Of a stretch of DNA of 64,000 bases, positions 47,601 through 56,656 are shown piece after piece (position 1 is the first letter of the stretch; each line of letters begins with the position of its first letter). The DNA lies in NCBI GenBank assembly GCA_022843925.1, contig JALHMS010000003.1, positions 122,440 through 186,439 on the forward strand, in the 5' to 3' direction. The notes below the pieces were generated by a model that saw nothing but the letters and a program-made list of their open reading frames with translations, had not been told where the DNA came from and searched no databases. Both the position numbers and the translations under genes were made by a program. This DNA comes from Burkholderiales bacterium (lineage in GTDB: Bacteria > Pseudomonadota > Gammaproteobacteria > Burkholderiales > Ga0077523).

Positions 47601-50452
47601 ATCAGCCGTTTGCGATGCGAGAACGACTGCCGCTCGAACGCATCGACCTTCACCGCGACATCCGCGAGCGCCCTGCCCGCCGGGTCGACCGCCGTCACGC
47701 GCAGCTTCACGCGGTCGGTCGAGTGGGCCCAGCCGTCGGGCTGCACCGCGAGCAGGACACCCGACGGCCACAGCGTCGTGCGCGCGGCGCGGGTCAGGAC
47801 CTGCCCGTTGGGATCGGCGTACTCCATCTCGACGATCAACTCGCGCGGCGCGTCGAACGTCGGCAATGCGTCGATCGACGTGCGCGCGGCCCCGCCGGCG
47901 TCGAGCACCAGCGGCCGCGTCGACAACACCTGCGTGCGGCCTTCGGCGTCGGTCGACGCCCCGCTCTCCGAGGTCGCTTCGTCGGCACCCGATTCGTCGC
48001 CGGACTTCCTCCCCTCCGCGACGTCCCCGTTCGCGAAGACGGCGCCGTCGAACGCGGGGAACGTCACCGTCTTCGGCTGCGTCAGCGCGCGCACCTTCAC
48101 CCGCTGACCGCCCGCGCCGCCGCCCGAGAGGTGAGTGAGCTGCACCGACGCCTCCATCGCCGCGGGGCGCACCTGCGCCGCCGCCGGCAACTGCAGCGTG
48201 GCGCGCAGCGTCGGCACGCGGAATTCCTCGACGCGGAAGTCCCCCGACCGCTCTCCCTGCACCCAGCCCGCCTCGTCGCCCTGCTTCGGCCCGGCCAGCG
48301 TCACCGAGTACTCGCCCAGCTTGGCGTCCTTCGGCACGGGCCAGGACGATTCCGCGCTGCCGTCCGCGTTCCAGGCGAGGGGCAGTTCCCAGCGCTGGTC
48401 CGACCCCGAGTGCTGGATCACCGCGCGCACCGGCAACTGCGCGGGCTTGCCGAGCGCGAAGCCGGTACCCGTGCGCCGCCGCCAGAAATGCTTCATGCCC
48501 ACGGTGTCGCCGGCGCGAAGCAGCGTCCGGTCGAAGACCGTTGCGACAGCCTGTTCTCCGAAACGCCCCTCGTTGCGGAGATTGAAGCGCCACGTGCTGA
48601 TGCCGTCGTCCCAACCGGACAGAAGGAAAGAGGCGTCCGCCCCGCGCCGGGCCGTCACGAAGAACTGGCGATCCCACTGGTCGCGGCAACCGGGCAGCGC
48701 GTCCGTCTTCGGGAGCGCGCGCTTCACGCGGGCGATGCCCGAGGCGTCGGTCTTCCCGTCGAAGTACGACTTGCCGCTGCAATCGAGCACGGCCACGTCG
48801 GCGCCGGCCACGGGGACACCGCTGTCGAGCGTCGTGACCCAGACGAGCGAGCTTTCGCGGCCGCGCTTGAAGTGCACCGCGAGGTTCGTGACGAGCGCCC
48901 CGGCCGACACGTAATAGGGCTTGCCGTCCTTCAGCAGCTTCTGCCCGAGGCGCGGGCTGACCAGCTCGACCACGTGGAAGCCCGGCTCGGGCAGCGGGAT
49001 GCCCACGACCTCGAAGGTCTTGTCGTCGGGCGAGCGTGGGAGCGAGAGCGCCTTCGTGGTGTCGGTCGGCCGGAAGATGCTGCTCGACTCGTAGCCGCCT
49101 TCGGTCCACTTCGCCTCGCCCGCGTCGAGCCGCTTCAGCCAGAAGAGGATGTCGCGGGGCGACTGCACGCGCAGGCGGCGGGCCGCCACGCCCGTCGTGC
49201 CGGCAGCCCCCGTCACCGCGGCCTGCTTGCCGGTGAGCGTCTTCTCGACATTGCGCACGGTGACCGCGAGCGCCGGATCGGCATTCAGTTCGAGCAGCCC
49301 GAAACGCGCCGCGAACTTGGCGAGCGGCGGCGCGGCGTCGGTCTTCACCGTGATGGGGAACCGTTTCGCGTTGGTCAGGGGCCGGCCGGCGTCGTCCACG
49401 AGATCGGCGGGCAGCGCCAGACGGAAGTTGGACGACTCCAGGTACGTCGCCGGAAAGGTCAGGTAGCTGACGAATCCCGAGCGTCGGTCCTCGTCCGAAA
49501 GCTTCGGCGAGAACACCTTGCCCGACGCCGCCGTCAGCGTGATCTTCTCTGCTGCAGCCACCGCCACCGGCGCCGTGAACTCCAGCGACATCGGCAGGAC
49601 CGGAATGCAGTCGGCGTTCGGGTTCACGCGATCGCAGCGGAACTTCGCCGTGAAAGCCCGGCGGACCCGGTAGGCGAATGTCTGCACGACCGTCGTCTCG
49701 ATCCCGTCGGCGGAGGCGATGCCCTTCCCCCAGACGAGCTGCACCTCGGCCTCGTTGGGCAGGCGCGCGCGGCAGGCCACGAGCGTCACGGGCAGGCGAT
49801 CCCAAGCCCGCTCGCGAACCAGACGGTCGAAGCCGTCCGGGTCCCCCGCGCCATCCCGCAGCCGGTCGAAGAAATCGGCCTGGCGATCGAGGACCGCCTT
49901 GCGCTCCTTGCCGGTGACGACCCGCACACCCACGCGATCCGCCCGCCCGGCAATCGAGCACCACGCGTGCTTCGCGACGGACGCCTCGGTCGCCTGGGTG
50001 TCGAGGCCGAGGACGAAGACCTGCTGCTCGTCGATGCTCTCCTCACCCTCCCACGGCCGCGTCTCGCGCACCCCCGGGCCACCCGTCGTGAACTCGCGCG
50101 CGCCGACGGCCACGGCCTCGCCGGCGAGATCGACGAGACCCGGCTTCACGCGGAAGCTGCAGCGGATGCCGCCCGGGACGTCGCGCTCGAAGTCGTACAC
50201 CCACTCCCGCGCGTCGACCCAGCGACCGGATCCCTTGGCCTTGCAATCGATGTCGAAGGGCTCCGGCCCGCGCGGATCGCCGAAATTCACCATCGGTGTC
50301 GTGAAACGAACCACGACCTGCCGCGGCAGCTTCACCTCCCCGGTGGGCGAGAACTGCTCGATGTCGCCGGCCATCGCCGGGGCGACGACCATCGCGAACG
50401 TCGCGGCGATCCTGCCCGCCACGGAAAGGAGCCTGCTGAGCGCTTGGTGCAT
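44693..50452 (-). CDS. Bacterial alpha-2-macroglobulin with thioester motif
   Basis: 1919 residues, larger than E. coli YfhM (about 1650). The signal peptide ends near VVAPAMAG with no lipobox cysteine, so the protein should be soluble in the periplasm and not a lipoprotein. MG-type beta domains occupy the first 1200 residues. The complement-like thioester domain carries YPYTCLEQRSSKAV with C1465 and Q1468, and the receptor-binding-like domain is at the C-terminus (GRVTLAYDVRLNSVGTFTLP). The family traps proteases covalently when the bait region is cleaved. Acidic/Ser-rich RKSGDESGADEATSESG (about residue 815) is an unusual low-complexity insert. It is the first gene of the pair with pbpC. 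Confidence 0.93.
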   Translation of the reverse strand: MHQALSRLLSVAGRIAATFAMVVAPAMAGDIEQFSPTGEVKLPRQVVVRFTTPMVNFGDPRGPEPFDIDCKAKGSGRWVDAREWVYDFERDVPGGIRCSFRVKPGLVDLAGEAVAVGAREFTTGGPGVRETRPWEGEESIDEQQVFVLGLDTQATEASVAKHAWCSIAGRADRVGVRVVTGKERKAVLDRQADFFDRLRDGAGDPDGFDRLVRERAWDRLPVTLVACRARLPNEAEVQLVWGKGIASADGIETTVVQTFAYRVRRAFTAKFRCDRVNPNADCIPVLPMSLEFTAPVAVAAAEKITLTAASGKVFSPKLSDEDRRSGFVSYLTFPATYLESSNFRLALPADLVDDAGRPLTNAKRFPITVKTDAAPPLAKFAARFGLLELNADPALAVTVRNVEKTLTGKQAAVTGAAGTTGVAARRLRVQSPRDILFWLKRLDAGEAKWTEGGYESSSIFRPTDTTKALSLPRSPDDKTFEVVGIPLPEPGFHVVELVSPRLGQKLLKDGKPYYVSAGALVTNLAVHFKRGRESSLVWVTTLDSGVPVAGADVAVLDCSGKSYFDGKTDASGIARVKRALPKTDALPGCRDQWDRQFFVTARRGADASFLLSGWDDGISTWRFNLRNEGRFGEQAVATVFDRTLLRAGDTVGMKHFWRRRTGTGFALGKPAQLPVRAVIQHSGSDQRWELPLAWNADGSAESSWPVPKDAKLGEYSVTLAGPKQGDEAGWVQGERSGDFRVEEFRVPTLRATLQLPAAAQVRPAAMEASVQLTHLSGGGAGGQRVKVRALTQPKTVTFPAFDGAVFANGDVAEGRKSGDESGADEATSESGASTDAEGRTQVLSTRPLVLDAGGAARTSIDALPTFDAPRELIVEMEYADPNGQVLTRAARTTLWPSGVLLAVQPDGWAHSTDRVKLRVTAVDPAGRALADVAVKVDAFERQSFSHRKRLIGGFYAYEYGEEVRRLGDFCEGRTNAQGLLVCEAPVAKSGNVILRARSADAQGNAAVARAEAWIAGSDDWWFSQADDDRMDVIPERRRYEPGETAVFQVRSPFRDSTALVTVEREGVLDGFVTRLLGKSPVVKVPVLGHYAPNTFVSVLAVRGRVAGVQPTALVDLGKPAFRLGIAGIQVGWKAHELKVSVKPAQHVYRVRDKVRVAIEVVRADGTKPPKGTEIAVAAVDEALLDLKPNESWKLLDTMMDPRPIEVETSTAAMQVVGKRHFGKKAVAPGGGGGRQSTRELFDTLLLWKPRVKLDDAGRATVDVPLGDSLSAFRIVAIASGGTGMFGTGHGTVRTTQDVQLTSGLPPLVREQDRYSAVFTVRNASAQPLDITVEASVASTPARKDLGATAPKSVSLQPGEARNVSWEVTVPVDVSSLQWTVAAKAAGGEGDAAGDRIRIPQRVIASVPVRTLQATLARAGGDFALPVALPADAIPGRGELRVSLRARLADDLSGVQEYMGRYPYTCLEQRSSKAVALRDEAAWKAVMASLPAHLDRDGLAKYFPGPSEGSDSLTAYLVAVAHEAGWALPEAAKARMLDGLEGFVAGRVIRHGGLPTADLAIRKVAALEALSRHRPEMDPALVGSFAVDPDRWPTSAVIDWLALADRWTAMPDREAQRAKAAQVLRARINVQGTTMNFSTEASDRLWWLMVSPDVNANRALLALMNDPAWEKELPRMARGSLGRQQAGHWNTTVANAWGVMAMERFGNRFEAEAVTGETTASMVTQKRSADWAKAPAGSVLDVPWPAAPASLAVSHDGTGRPWITVQSRAAVPLTAPLASGYRIQRTVTAVSGDPKHPRRGDVQRVTLEIDADADMTWVVVSDPVPAGASILGSGLGGDTGPAPVVGSDRDAWVRPVYEERAFEGFRAYYRFVPKGRVTLAYDVRLNSVGTFTLPSTRVEAMYAPEMFGEVPNPKLVVGDE

Positions 50453-50602
50453 GGGTCGCGGGTTCGCCGGGTGGGAGACGTCGGCCTGGTCAGGCCGGTG
50501 CGGGAGGAAAGGAGGGCACGGCATCGAGGCTGCCGAAGCCAGCCCCGCGCCGTGCCGACGCCATCTCACGAGCCCCGCGCCGCAACGCGCGACTCGATGC
50601 GC

Positions 50603-51016
50603 TCATGGGCTGGTCCGCGAACACGCGAAATCGAGCGCGGCCCGCCCGGGGCTGCCGGGTTCGATGGCCTCCCAGACGCGCTTCATCTCACCGGACGACC
50701 AGAGCACCTCCCCCTGGACGCCGATGAGTTGGAACGACACCGCCCGGTGCTGGATCCGCTGACAGTCGTCCTCGATCACGCCCACAGCCTCGCTGACCAG
50801 CGGCAGGCCCGGTGTCTCGCCCATCGGAACAGGCTCCAGATACACCGACCGCTTGGAAACGCGCACCACCTCGCCCGACCGCTCCAGGGACGCGGCGTCC
50901 ACGAAATGCTCGAGGCCACCCTCGATGCCGACACTGACCCACTCGGGCGCTGCCGCCCCGGCCGCCGACCCCAGCGTCATCGCGACCAGCCCCGCCATCC
51001 ATGTCCTGCGCTTCAT
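50603..51016 (-). CDS. Small exported protein, surface-adhesin E-like
   Basis: 137 residues with a signal peptide (WMAGLVAMTLGSAAGAAAP) and a compact beta-rich domain: EWVSVGIEGGLEHFVDAASLER, then RAVSFQLIGVQGEVLWSSGE, ending RVWEAIEPGSPGRAALDFAC. This arrangement resembles the surface-adhesin protein E family common in betaproteobacteria, where a two-Cys bridge (DDCQ ... FACS) closes the fold. The function is unknown. It starts 94 bases from the divergent asmA gene and ends 150 bases before the macroglobulin start. Confidence 0.75.
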   Translation of the reverse strand: MKRRTWMAGLVAMTLGSAAGAAAPEWVSVGIEGGLEHFVDAASLERSGEVVRVSKRSVYLEPVPMGETPGLPLVSEAVGVIEDDCQRIQHRAVSFQLIGVQGEVLWSSGEMKRVWEAIEPGSPGRAALDFACSRTSP

Positions 51017-51110
51017 ACTGCCTCTCCCATCGGTTTGCGTACCCCCTGCGCGCTGTGCCACGATCGAACGCCCTCGGCCCCGAGGATACATCGACCACCC
51101 CGCCTCCACG

Positions 51111-54100
51111 ATGCCGTCCGAAGCCCCGCCCGATTTGCCGATCGAACCCGCCAGCGCATCTTCCGACAGCGGCGTCCGCAGCACCGCGCGGCGCGTCGGT
51201 CGCCTCGCCAGATGGGTGGTCTTCACGCTCGGCGGGCTCGTCGTGCTGCTCATCGCCATCGCGGCCTGGATCGCCTTCATCGGCATCACGATCGACGCCG
51301 CCGGCCTCCGCCCGCGCATCGCTGCGGCTTTCTCCGACGCACTGAAGCGCGAGGTTCGCTTCGACGGGCCGGCGCAACTCGAGATCTCGGCCCGGCCGAA
51401 GCTGAAAGTCGGCGGCCTCTCCATCGCCGACCCCGGTGGTTTCGCGGTAGGCACGCTCGTCGCGGTGGGCGAGGTGCGCCTCGCGCTCGACCTCTGGAAG
51501 TTGCTCGCCCACCGCCTGCACATCCAGGACCTCGCGGGCAGCGACGTCGTGCTGAAGCTCCACACCAACGCCGACGGCACCAACAACTGGACGTTCGCGA
51601 TTCCGCCGTCCGACGCCGCACCGAAGCCTGCGTCCGACTCGCCGCCCGACACCAAGGCCGCCATGGATGCCGCGGCCATGCTCGATGTCGGCCGCTTCGC
51701 GCTCGAACGGATCTCGGTGGAATACACGCCGGACGGCGGCAGGCGCCATTCCTTTTCTCTCGACAGCCTGAACGGCGAGTCGCCCAGCGGCCAGCCCATG
51801 AAGGTCGCCATGCACGGCACCGTCGAGAAGACGTTTCCCTACAAGGTGACCTTCACCGGTGGATCGCTCCAGGAACTCCTCGCGGCGACGAAACCCTGGC
51901 CCTTCGACTTCCGCGTCGACTTCCTCAGCTCGATGCTGTCGCTGAAGGGCGCGGTGGCGGGCACCTCGGGCGAGGTCGACTTCTCGGTGGGCACGGCGGA
52001 TCTCGCGGAGGTCGAACGCCTGCTCCAGGAGACCTACCCGAAGGTCGGCGCAACGGAGTTGAGCGGCCATGTGCGCTTCACGCCGAAGACGGTCGACATC
52101 ACAGGCCTCGCCGGCAGGATGGGCAAGACCGTGCTCTCGGGGAACCTCTCGTTCGACCAGCGAGGTACGCGCCCGTCGATCACCGGCAAGCTCGCCCTGC
52201 CGTCGCTGGATCTCCGCCCCTTCCTCACCGACACCCCCGACGAGGTTGAGGAACCCCCGCAGAGCTTCCGCGACACCTACAAGGAACTCGCGAAGGCGAC
52301 GTTCTCGCTGTCCGCCCTGAAGACCGCCGACGTCGACCTCGAACTACAGGTGGACCGCTGGCTGAGCCTACCCGGCGACGCCCGCGACGCGAACGTGCAC
52401 CTCATCGTGAAGGACGGCCGGCTCGACGCACCGCTCAAGGCGACGATCACCGACGTGGCGCTCGAAGGCCGCATCACGGCCGACGGGACGATGGATCCGC
52501 CCCGCTTCGCGCTCGCCCTCGGGACGAAGGATTCCGATCTCGGCGGCCTGGCTGAACTCTTCGCCGGCGCCAAGGGCATGAAGGGGCACGTCGGCCGGTT
52601 CGCGGTGGCGGTCACGGCCGAGGGGGACCAGGGCGCCGAACTGGTGAAGTCGCTCGACATCCAGATCGACCTCGACAAGAGCCGCCTGTCGTACGGCAAC
52701 CTCGACGGCGGCCGCCCGGTGGAGTTCACCGTCGAGAAGTTCACGGTGGACCTGCCGGCGGGCAAGCCGCTGATGGGCTCGCTCGTCGGATCCCTGCTCG
52801 GCCAGCCGCTGAAGGCGGCGCTCACCGGCGGCTCCCTCGAGAAGGTGATGCTGGAGGAAGGCTCACCGCTCGACTTCTCGATCCAGTCGGGCAGCGTGCG
52901 CGCGCACCTGCTGGGCGTGCTCGTCGCACCGACGCCTGTCAGCGGCCCCACCGTCGCCTTCGAACTCACGGCCAAGAAAACCAGCGAGGTCGCGAAGTGG
53001 CTGGGGCTCGAAGCCAAGGCCAGCGCGCCGGTCGCGCTGAAGGGCAAGGCGTCGATGACCGAGGGGGCGTGGAAGGTCGACGACGTGGTCTTCCGCCTCG
53101 GCCGCACGAACCTGATCGGTACGGCCGGCCTGGTCCGCGAAGGCAGCCGCGAGATCGTGCGCGTTCACCTCGACGTCGGCGACATCGACGTGGCGGAGTT
53201 GCAATCGCTCCTCCCGCCATCGAAGCCGAAGCCCGCGCAGGCAACACCCGGCCGCCCCGTGCTCGAACTGCCGATCCTGCCGAAGGGCATCGACCTGGGC
53301 GACGCCGACCTCACGGTGCGCGTGAAGCGCATCACGGGGACGACGCTCAACCCGCGCGACATCTCGTTCGACGGCCACATCCGCGACGGTGCGATGCAGC
53401 CCTCCCCGTTCGCCGCCACCGTCGCCGACATTCCGTTCAGCGGCGCGGTGGCGCTCGACCTTCGCAACGACCCCGTCAGCAGCCTGTGGCTCGCAGCCGG
53501 CCCCGTCGACATCGGCAAGCTGCTGCGCACGCTGGGCCTCGCGCAGAACATCGACGCCACGGTGGGCGCCGTGCAGATCGCGCTCATCGCGCGCTCCACG
53601 CTGCTCGGCGACATGCTCGCGAAGTCCGAACTCATCGGGAACATCGACAAGGGCCGGCTCGTCATCCGCGACGCCAACACCAAGGCCGAAGCGCGCATCC
53701 AGCTCGACGCCGGCGAGATCACCGCGAAACCCGGCCAGCCGGTGCGGATCGCGCTGAAGGGCTCGCTCGACGACGTGCCCATCAGCATGGGCCTCGAAAC
53801 CGCCAAGGCCGCCGACCTCGTCCGCCCCGACGGCCGCATCCCCTTCACCTTCACCGCCGAAGCCGCCGACACGCACGTCAAGCTGACCGGTGCCATCTCG
53901 AAGCCGGTGGGCGAAGGCGACATCGAACTGGCCCTCGCCCTCGACGGCAAGCGTTTCGACAGCCTGAACCGCCTCGCGCGGACATCGCTCCCGCCGTGGG
54001 GCCCCTACTCCCTCGGCGGCAAGTTCCGCATGTCGAAGCAGGGCTATGAAGTGGCGGACCTCGCAGTGCGGGTGGGCGCGAGCCGGCTGCAGGGCCGCGG

Positions 54101-55133
54101 CGCCCTCGTCACCGCCCGCGCGAAACCCAAGCTCACCATCGACCTGGCGTCTCCCAGCATCCAGCTCGACGATTTCAAGTTGGACGGCTGGTCCGCCACC
54201 GAGAAGAAGCCGGAGAAGAAAGTCGAGCCGGAGAAGTCCGCCGAGGAAGTGAAGGCCGAAGCGGAGAAGGCGACGAACGAAGCCCAGAAGATGCTGAGCC
54301 CCGAGGTGATGCGCCGGCAGGACGCGTACCTCACGGTGCGCGTGGACGAAGTGCTCTCGGGCAAGGACAAGATGGGCAGCGGCCGCCTCGACGCGAAACT
54401 GGAGAACGGCCGCGCCGACATCGGCCCGATGGAAGTGAACGTTCCCGGCGGCAGCGCGAAGCTATGGCTGGGCTACGAACCCACCGACACCGAAGTGAAG
54501 GTCGACACGAAGGTCCGCATCGAACGCTTCGACTACGGCATCCTCGCCCGCCGCTTCCAGCCCGACGCCGACTACAAGGGCCTGCTCACCCTGCGCATGG
54601 ACGTGAACTCTCGCGCCAAGTACCTCTCGGACATCCTCGAGAAAGGCAACGGCAGCCTCGAATTCGCCGTCTGGCCGGAGAACATGCCCTCGGGCCTCGC
54701 GGACCTGTGGGCGGTGAACGTGCTCTCCGCCCTCCTCCCCGCCGTCGACCCCGACAGGGCCTCGAAGATCAACTGCGCCGTCGCCCAGTTCGACCTGAAG
54801 GACGGCCTGCTGACGCACAAGACCATCGTGATGGACACGAGCCGGATGCGCGTCACGGGCTCGGGCGGCGTCGACTTCCGCAACGAGACCCTGCAGTTCC
54901 GGATGGCACCGCAAGGAAAGAAGCCGGAGTTCCTGAGCGTGGCGATTCCGGTGGAGGTGAAGGGAAGCTTCAAGGGCTTCGATGTGGGCGTGTCGGCGGG
55001 GGATGTGATCGGGACGGTGGGGCGGTTTGCGACGTCGATTTTCTGGGTGCCGATACAGAGGTTGATTGAGAAGCCGTTGCCGAAGGATGGGGGGGATGTT
55101 TGTGGGGGGGCGTTGGGGGCGGCGAAAGGATGA
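51111..55133 (+). CDS. AsmA-family envelope protein
   Basis: 1340 residues. One N-terminal helix (about 35-57, VVFTLGGLVVLLIAIAAWIA) anchors a very long periplasmic beta-rich body. AsmA N-domain (GITIDAAGLRPRIAAAFSDA; KLKVGGLSIADPGGF) and AsmA C-domain (FRMAPQGKKPEFLSVAIP; GTVGRFATSIFWVP) are both present. AsmA-like proteins form hydrophobic-groove bridges that move phospholipid between membranes. An unusual charged helix of Lys/Glu repeats (about residues 1028-1065) splits the body. The ATG at 51111 gives a normal N-terminus; upstream codons overlap the divergent gene. Confidence 0.92.
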   Translation: MPSEAPPDLPIEPASASSDSGVRSTARRVGRLARWVVFTLGGLVVLLIAIAAWIAFIGITIDAAGLRPRIAAAFSDALKREVRFDGPAQLEISARPKLKVGGLSIADPGGFAVGTLVAVGEVRLALDLWKLLAHRLHIQDLAGSDVVLKLHTNADGTNNWTFAIPPSDAAPKPASDSPPDTKAAMDAAAMLDVGRFALERISVEYTPDGGRRHSFSLDSLNGESPSGQPMKVAMHGTVEKTFPYKVTFTGGSLQELLAATKPWPFDFRVDFLSSMLSLKGAVAGTSGEVDFSVGTADLAEVERLLQETYPKVGATELSGHVRFTPKTVDITGLAGRMGKTVLSGNLSFDQRGTRPSITGKLALPSLDLRPFLTDTPDEVEEPPQSFRDTYKELAKATFSLSALKTADVDLELQVDRWLSLPGDARDANVHLIVKDGRLDAPLKATITDVALEGRITADGTMDPPRFALALGTKDSDLGGLAELFAGAKGMKGHVGRFAVAVTAEGDQGAELVKSLDIQIDLDKSRLSYGNLDGGRPVEFTVEKFTVDLPAGKPLMGSLVGSLLGQPLKAALTGGSLEKVMLEEGSPLDFSIQSGSVRAHLLGVLVAPTPVSGPTVAFELTAKKTSEVAKWLGLEAKASAPVALKGKASMTEGAWKVDDVVFRLGRTNLIGTAGLVREGSREIVRVHLDVGDIDVAELQSLLPPSKPKPAQATPGRPVLELPILPKGIDLGDADLTVRVKRITGTTLNPRDISFDGHIRDGAMQPSPFAATVADIPFSGAVALDLRNDPVSSLWLAAGPVDIGKLLRTLGLAQNIDATVGAVQIALIARSTLLGDMLAKSELIGNIDKGRLVIRDANTKAEARIQLDAGEITAKPGQPVRIALKGSLDDVPISMGLETAKAADLVRPDGRIPFTFTAEAADTHVKLTGAISKPVGEGDIELALALDGKRFDSLNRLARTSLPPWGPYSLGGKFRMSKQGYEVADLAVRVGASRLQGRGALVTARAKPKLTIDLASPSIQLDDFKLDGWSATEKKPEKKVEPEKSAEEVKAEAEKATNEAQKMLSPEVMRRQDAYLTVRVDEVLSGKDKMGSGRLDAKLENGRADIGPMEVNVPGGSAKLWLGYEPTDTEVKVDTKVRIERFDYGILARRFQPDADYKGLLTLRMDVNSRAKYLSDILEKGNGSLEFAVWPENMPSGLADLWAVNVLSALLPAVDPDRASKINCAVAQFDLKDGLLTHKTIVMDTSRMRVTGSGGVDFRNETLQFRMAPQGKKPEFLSVAIPVEVKGSFKGFDVGVSAGDVIGTVGRFATSIFWVPIQRLIEKPLPKDGGDVCGGALGAAKG

Positions 55134-55244
55134 GCGGGCCTCATGAAGCGCGCCACAGACGCGCCCCGGGATACTACGTGCGGCACGAACCGCGGCAGAA
55201 TGCCAACTTCGCGATCACTGACCGTTGACGTCCGGGAGAAGACC

Positions 55245-55469
55245 ATGGCATCGACACTGGAAGCGGTACAGGCGGAAGCCCTTCAACTCTCCACCGCAGA
55301 CCGCACGCTTCTCATCGATCGCCTGATTGCAAGCCTCGGCACGCCCCCAGCGGTCGAGGAAGCTTGGGCAATCGAGGTGGCACAGCGTCTGGCCGATGCT
55401 GCGGATGATCCGACATCGTGGTTGCCAGGGCCGGAGACGCTCGAGAAGATCAAGAACGACTACCGGTGA
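55245..55469 (+). CDS. Addiction-module antitoxin (PF09720-like)
   Basis: 74 residues. MASTLEAVQAEALQLSTADR and LLIDRLIASLGTPPAVEEAW match the small helical antitoxin family that pairs with RelE/ParE toxins. The ATG at 55245 is preceded by GGGAGAAG. Its stop overlaps the toxin GTG as GTGA. An upstream in-frame extension to 55143 is Arg-rich and unlike the family. Confidence 0.88.
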   Translation: MASTLEAVQAEALQLSTADRTLLIDRLIASLGTPPAVEEAWAIEVAQRLADAADDPTSWLPGPETLEKIKNDYR

Positions 55470-55768
55470 GGTACGTCCTCCACGCAGGCGCAGCGTACGA
55501 CCTCCGCGAGGCTGCGGCTTTCTATCGAGACAGGGCAGGAAGTGCACTGGCGCAGGCACTCCTGTCGGAAGTCGGTGAGGCAATCGACAGACTGTTGCAA
55601 CACCCCATGCTTGGGTCGCCTTGGCAGCACGGAAGTCGTCGACTGGGTCTGGATCAGTTTCCGTACTCGGTGATCTACCTGATTGCCGACAACGAGATCC
55701 GCGTTGTGGCGGTCGCGCATCAAAGCCGACGTCCTGGGTACTGGCGCAGACGAAAGTGGGACGGTTGA
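55466..55768 (+). CDS. RelE/ParE-family toxin
   Basis: 100 residues from a GTG start coupled to the antitoxin stop. RYVLHAGAAYDLREAAAFYRD is the N-terminal helix pair. FPYSVIYLIADNEIRVVAVAHQSRRPGYW is the typical ParE/RelE C-terminal strand region with the basic-aromatic end. ParE proteins poison gyrase and RelE cuts mRNA on the ribosome; the sequence alone does not decide. It lies at the border of the repeat-rich region. Confidence 0.88.
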   Translation: MRYVLHAGAAYDLREAAAFYRDRAGSALAQALLSEVGEAIDRLLQHPMLGSPWQHGSRRLGLDQFPYSVIYLIADNEIRVVAVAHQSRRPGYWRRRKWDG

Positions 55769-56039
55769 GGAAGCGAAAGTGGTGCTGGAATAAGTTGCAG
55801 TGACCCGCTTCCGTCTCGGCCGCTTCGGGGTCGGACCCACACAATCCTCTGATCTCCCTCGCCGAACGTTCAGAAATGGGCTGCTTTCGGCGTATAGCGC
55901 GCGATGTCCGTCTGCGTCATCGAGCTTGTGAAGCGCAACCAGTCACCCTGTGATCGGGCTGCCTCCTTCGGGTCAGATCCGCACAACTCTCCGACACTAA
56001 CCTCTCCGTCGACCATCTCCACTGATCCAACACGATCCA
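55769..56039. other. Gene-poor stretch with repeated TCGGACCC-type tag
   Basis: I see no supportable gene here. The tag TCGGACCCACACAATCCTCT occurs at 55831-55850 and a relative, TCAGATCCGCACAACTCTCC, at 55973-55992. A third relative occurs at 62758, just before repeat array C. Confidence 0.5.
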
Positions 56040-56311
56040 TAGGAACGGGCCACGCCCGCGAGAGCCATCGCTTCAGTCGAGACGTCTCCGTTCATCAACC
56101 GCTTTCGGGGCCATGGCCCCCCCTACAAAGGCGCTGGATACGCGGCTGACCGTGGGAGTGGATCGGGCTGTTGTAGGAGCGGGCCATGCCCGCGAGAGCG
56201 ATCATTCCGGTCGAGACGTCTCCGTTCATCCACCGCTTTCGGGGCCATGGGCCCCTCCTACAGAGGCGGTGGATACGCGGCCGACCGTGGGAATGGGTCG
56301 GGTTGTTGTAG
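56040..56311. repeat. REP-like repeat array A (about two units)
   Basis: This array contains REP-a TAGGAGCGGGCCATGCCCGC at 56174 (a degenerate copy at 56040) and the inverted REP-b CGGGGCCATGGGCCCCTCCT-type palindrome at 56104 and 56238. It ends in a half REP (TAGGAG, 56309-56314) at the edge of a transposase fragment. The unit length is about 134 bases, as in arrays B and C. Confidence 0.85.
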
Positions 56312-56656
56312 GAGGCGCGGATTGAGCGGTTCAGCGACGAGGATGCCGATCTGTGGAAGACGGGGCTTCGACAGCAGATCTTCCTGGGCAACGAGCATTT
56401 CGTGGACGACATGCTCGCCGAGGCGGCCCCGCCGACTGGCCGTGTGCGGGACATCACCAAGGCGCAACGGGTACGGCCACGTGACCTGGCGGATTGGATC
56501 GAGGAGACCGGCAGCCGGGAAGAGGGCTTGCGCCGGGCCTATCGGGATGGCGGGATGACCATGACTGCGATGGCCTCCACCCTGGGACTTTCAGTATCCA
56601 CGGTGAGCCGGTTGATCGCGGCGGCGGAATGCGAGGATGCAAGAGGGGAGAACTGA
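56312..56656 (+). pseudogene. 5'-truncated REP-type (Y1 HUH-like) transposase remnant
   Basis: A 114-residue reading frame opens straight after a TAG inside a half REP and has no start codon near the beginning. LWKTGLRQQIFLGNEHFVDDM and the C-terminal helix-turn-helix MTMTAMASTLGLSVSTVSRL resemble the C-terminal part of longer Y1/REP-associated transposases. The catalytic HUH and Tyr domain, which would lie upstream, is missing and replaced by repeat array A. The fragment is probably inactive. Recognition rests on memory of the C-terminal pattern. Confidence 0.6.

Noticed and set aside
46586..52249. + strand frame of 1887 codons
   Set aside because: Antisense to the macroglobulin and in another phase of asmA; an artefact of codon bias in high-GC genes.
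55904..56149. 81-codon + strand frame
   Set aside because: Mostly repeat-derived at its 3' half, with no ribosome-binding site or recognised fold.
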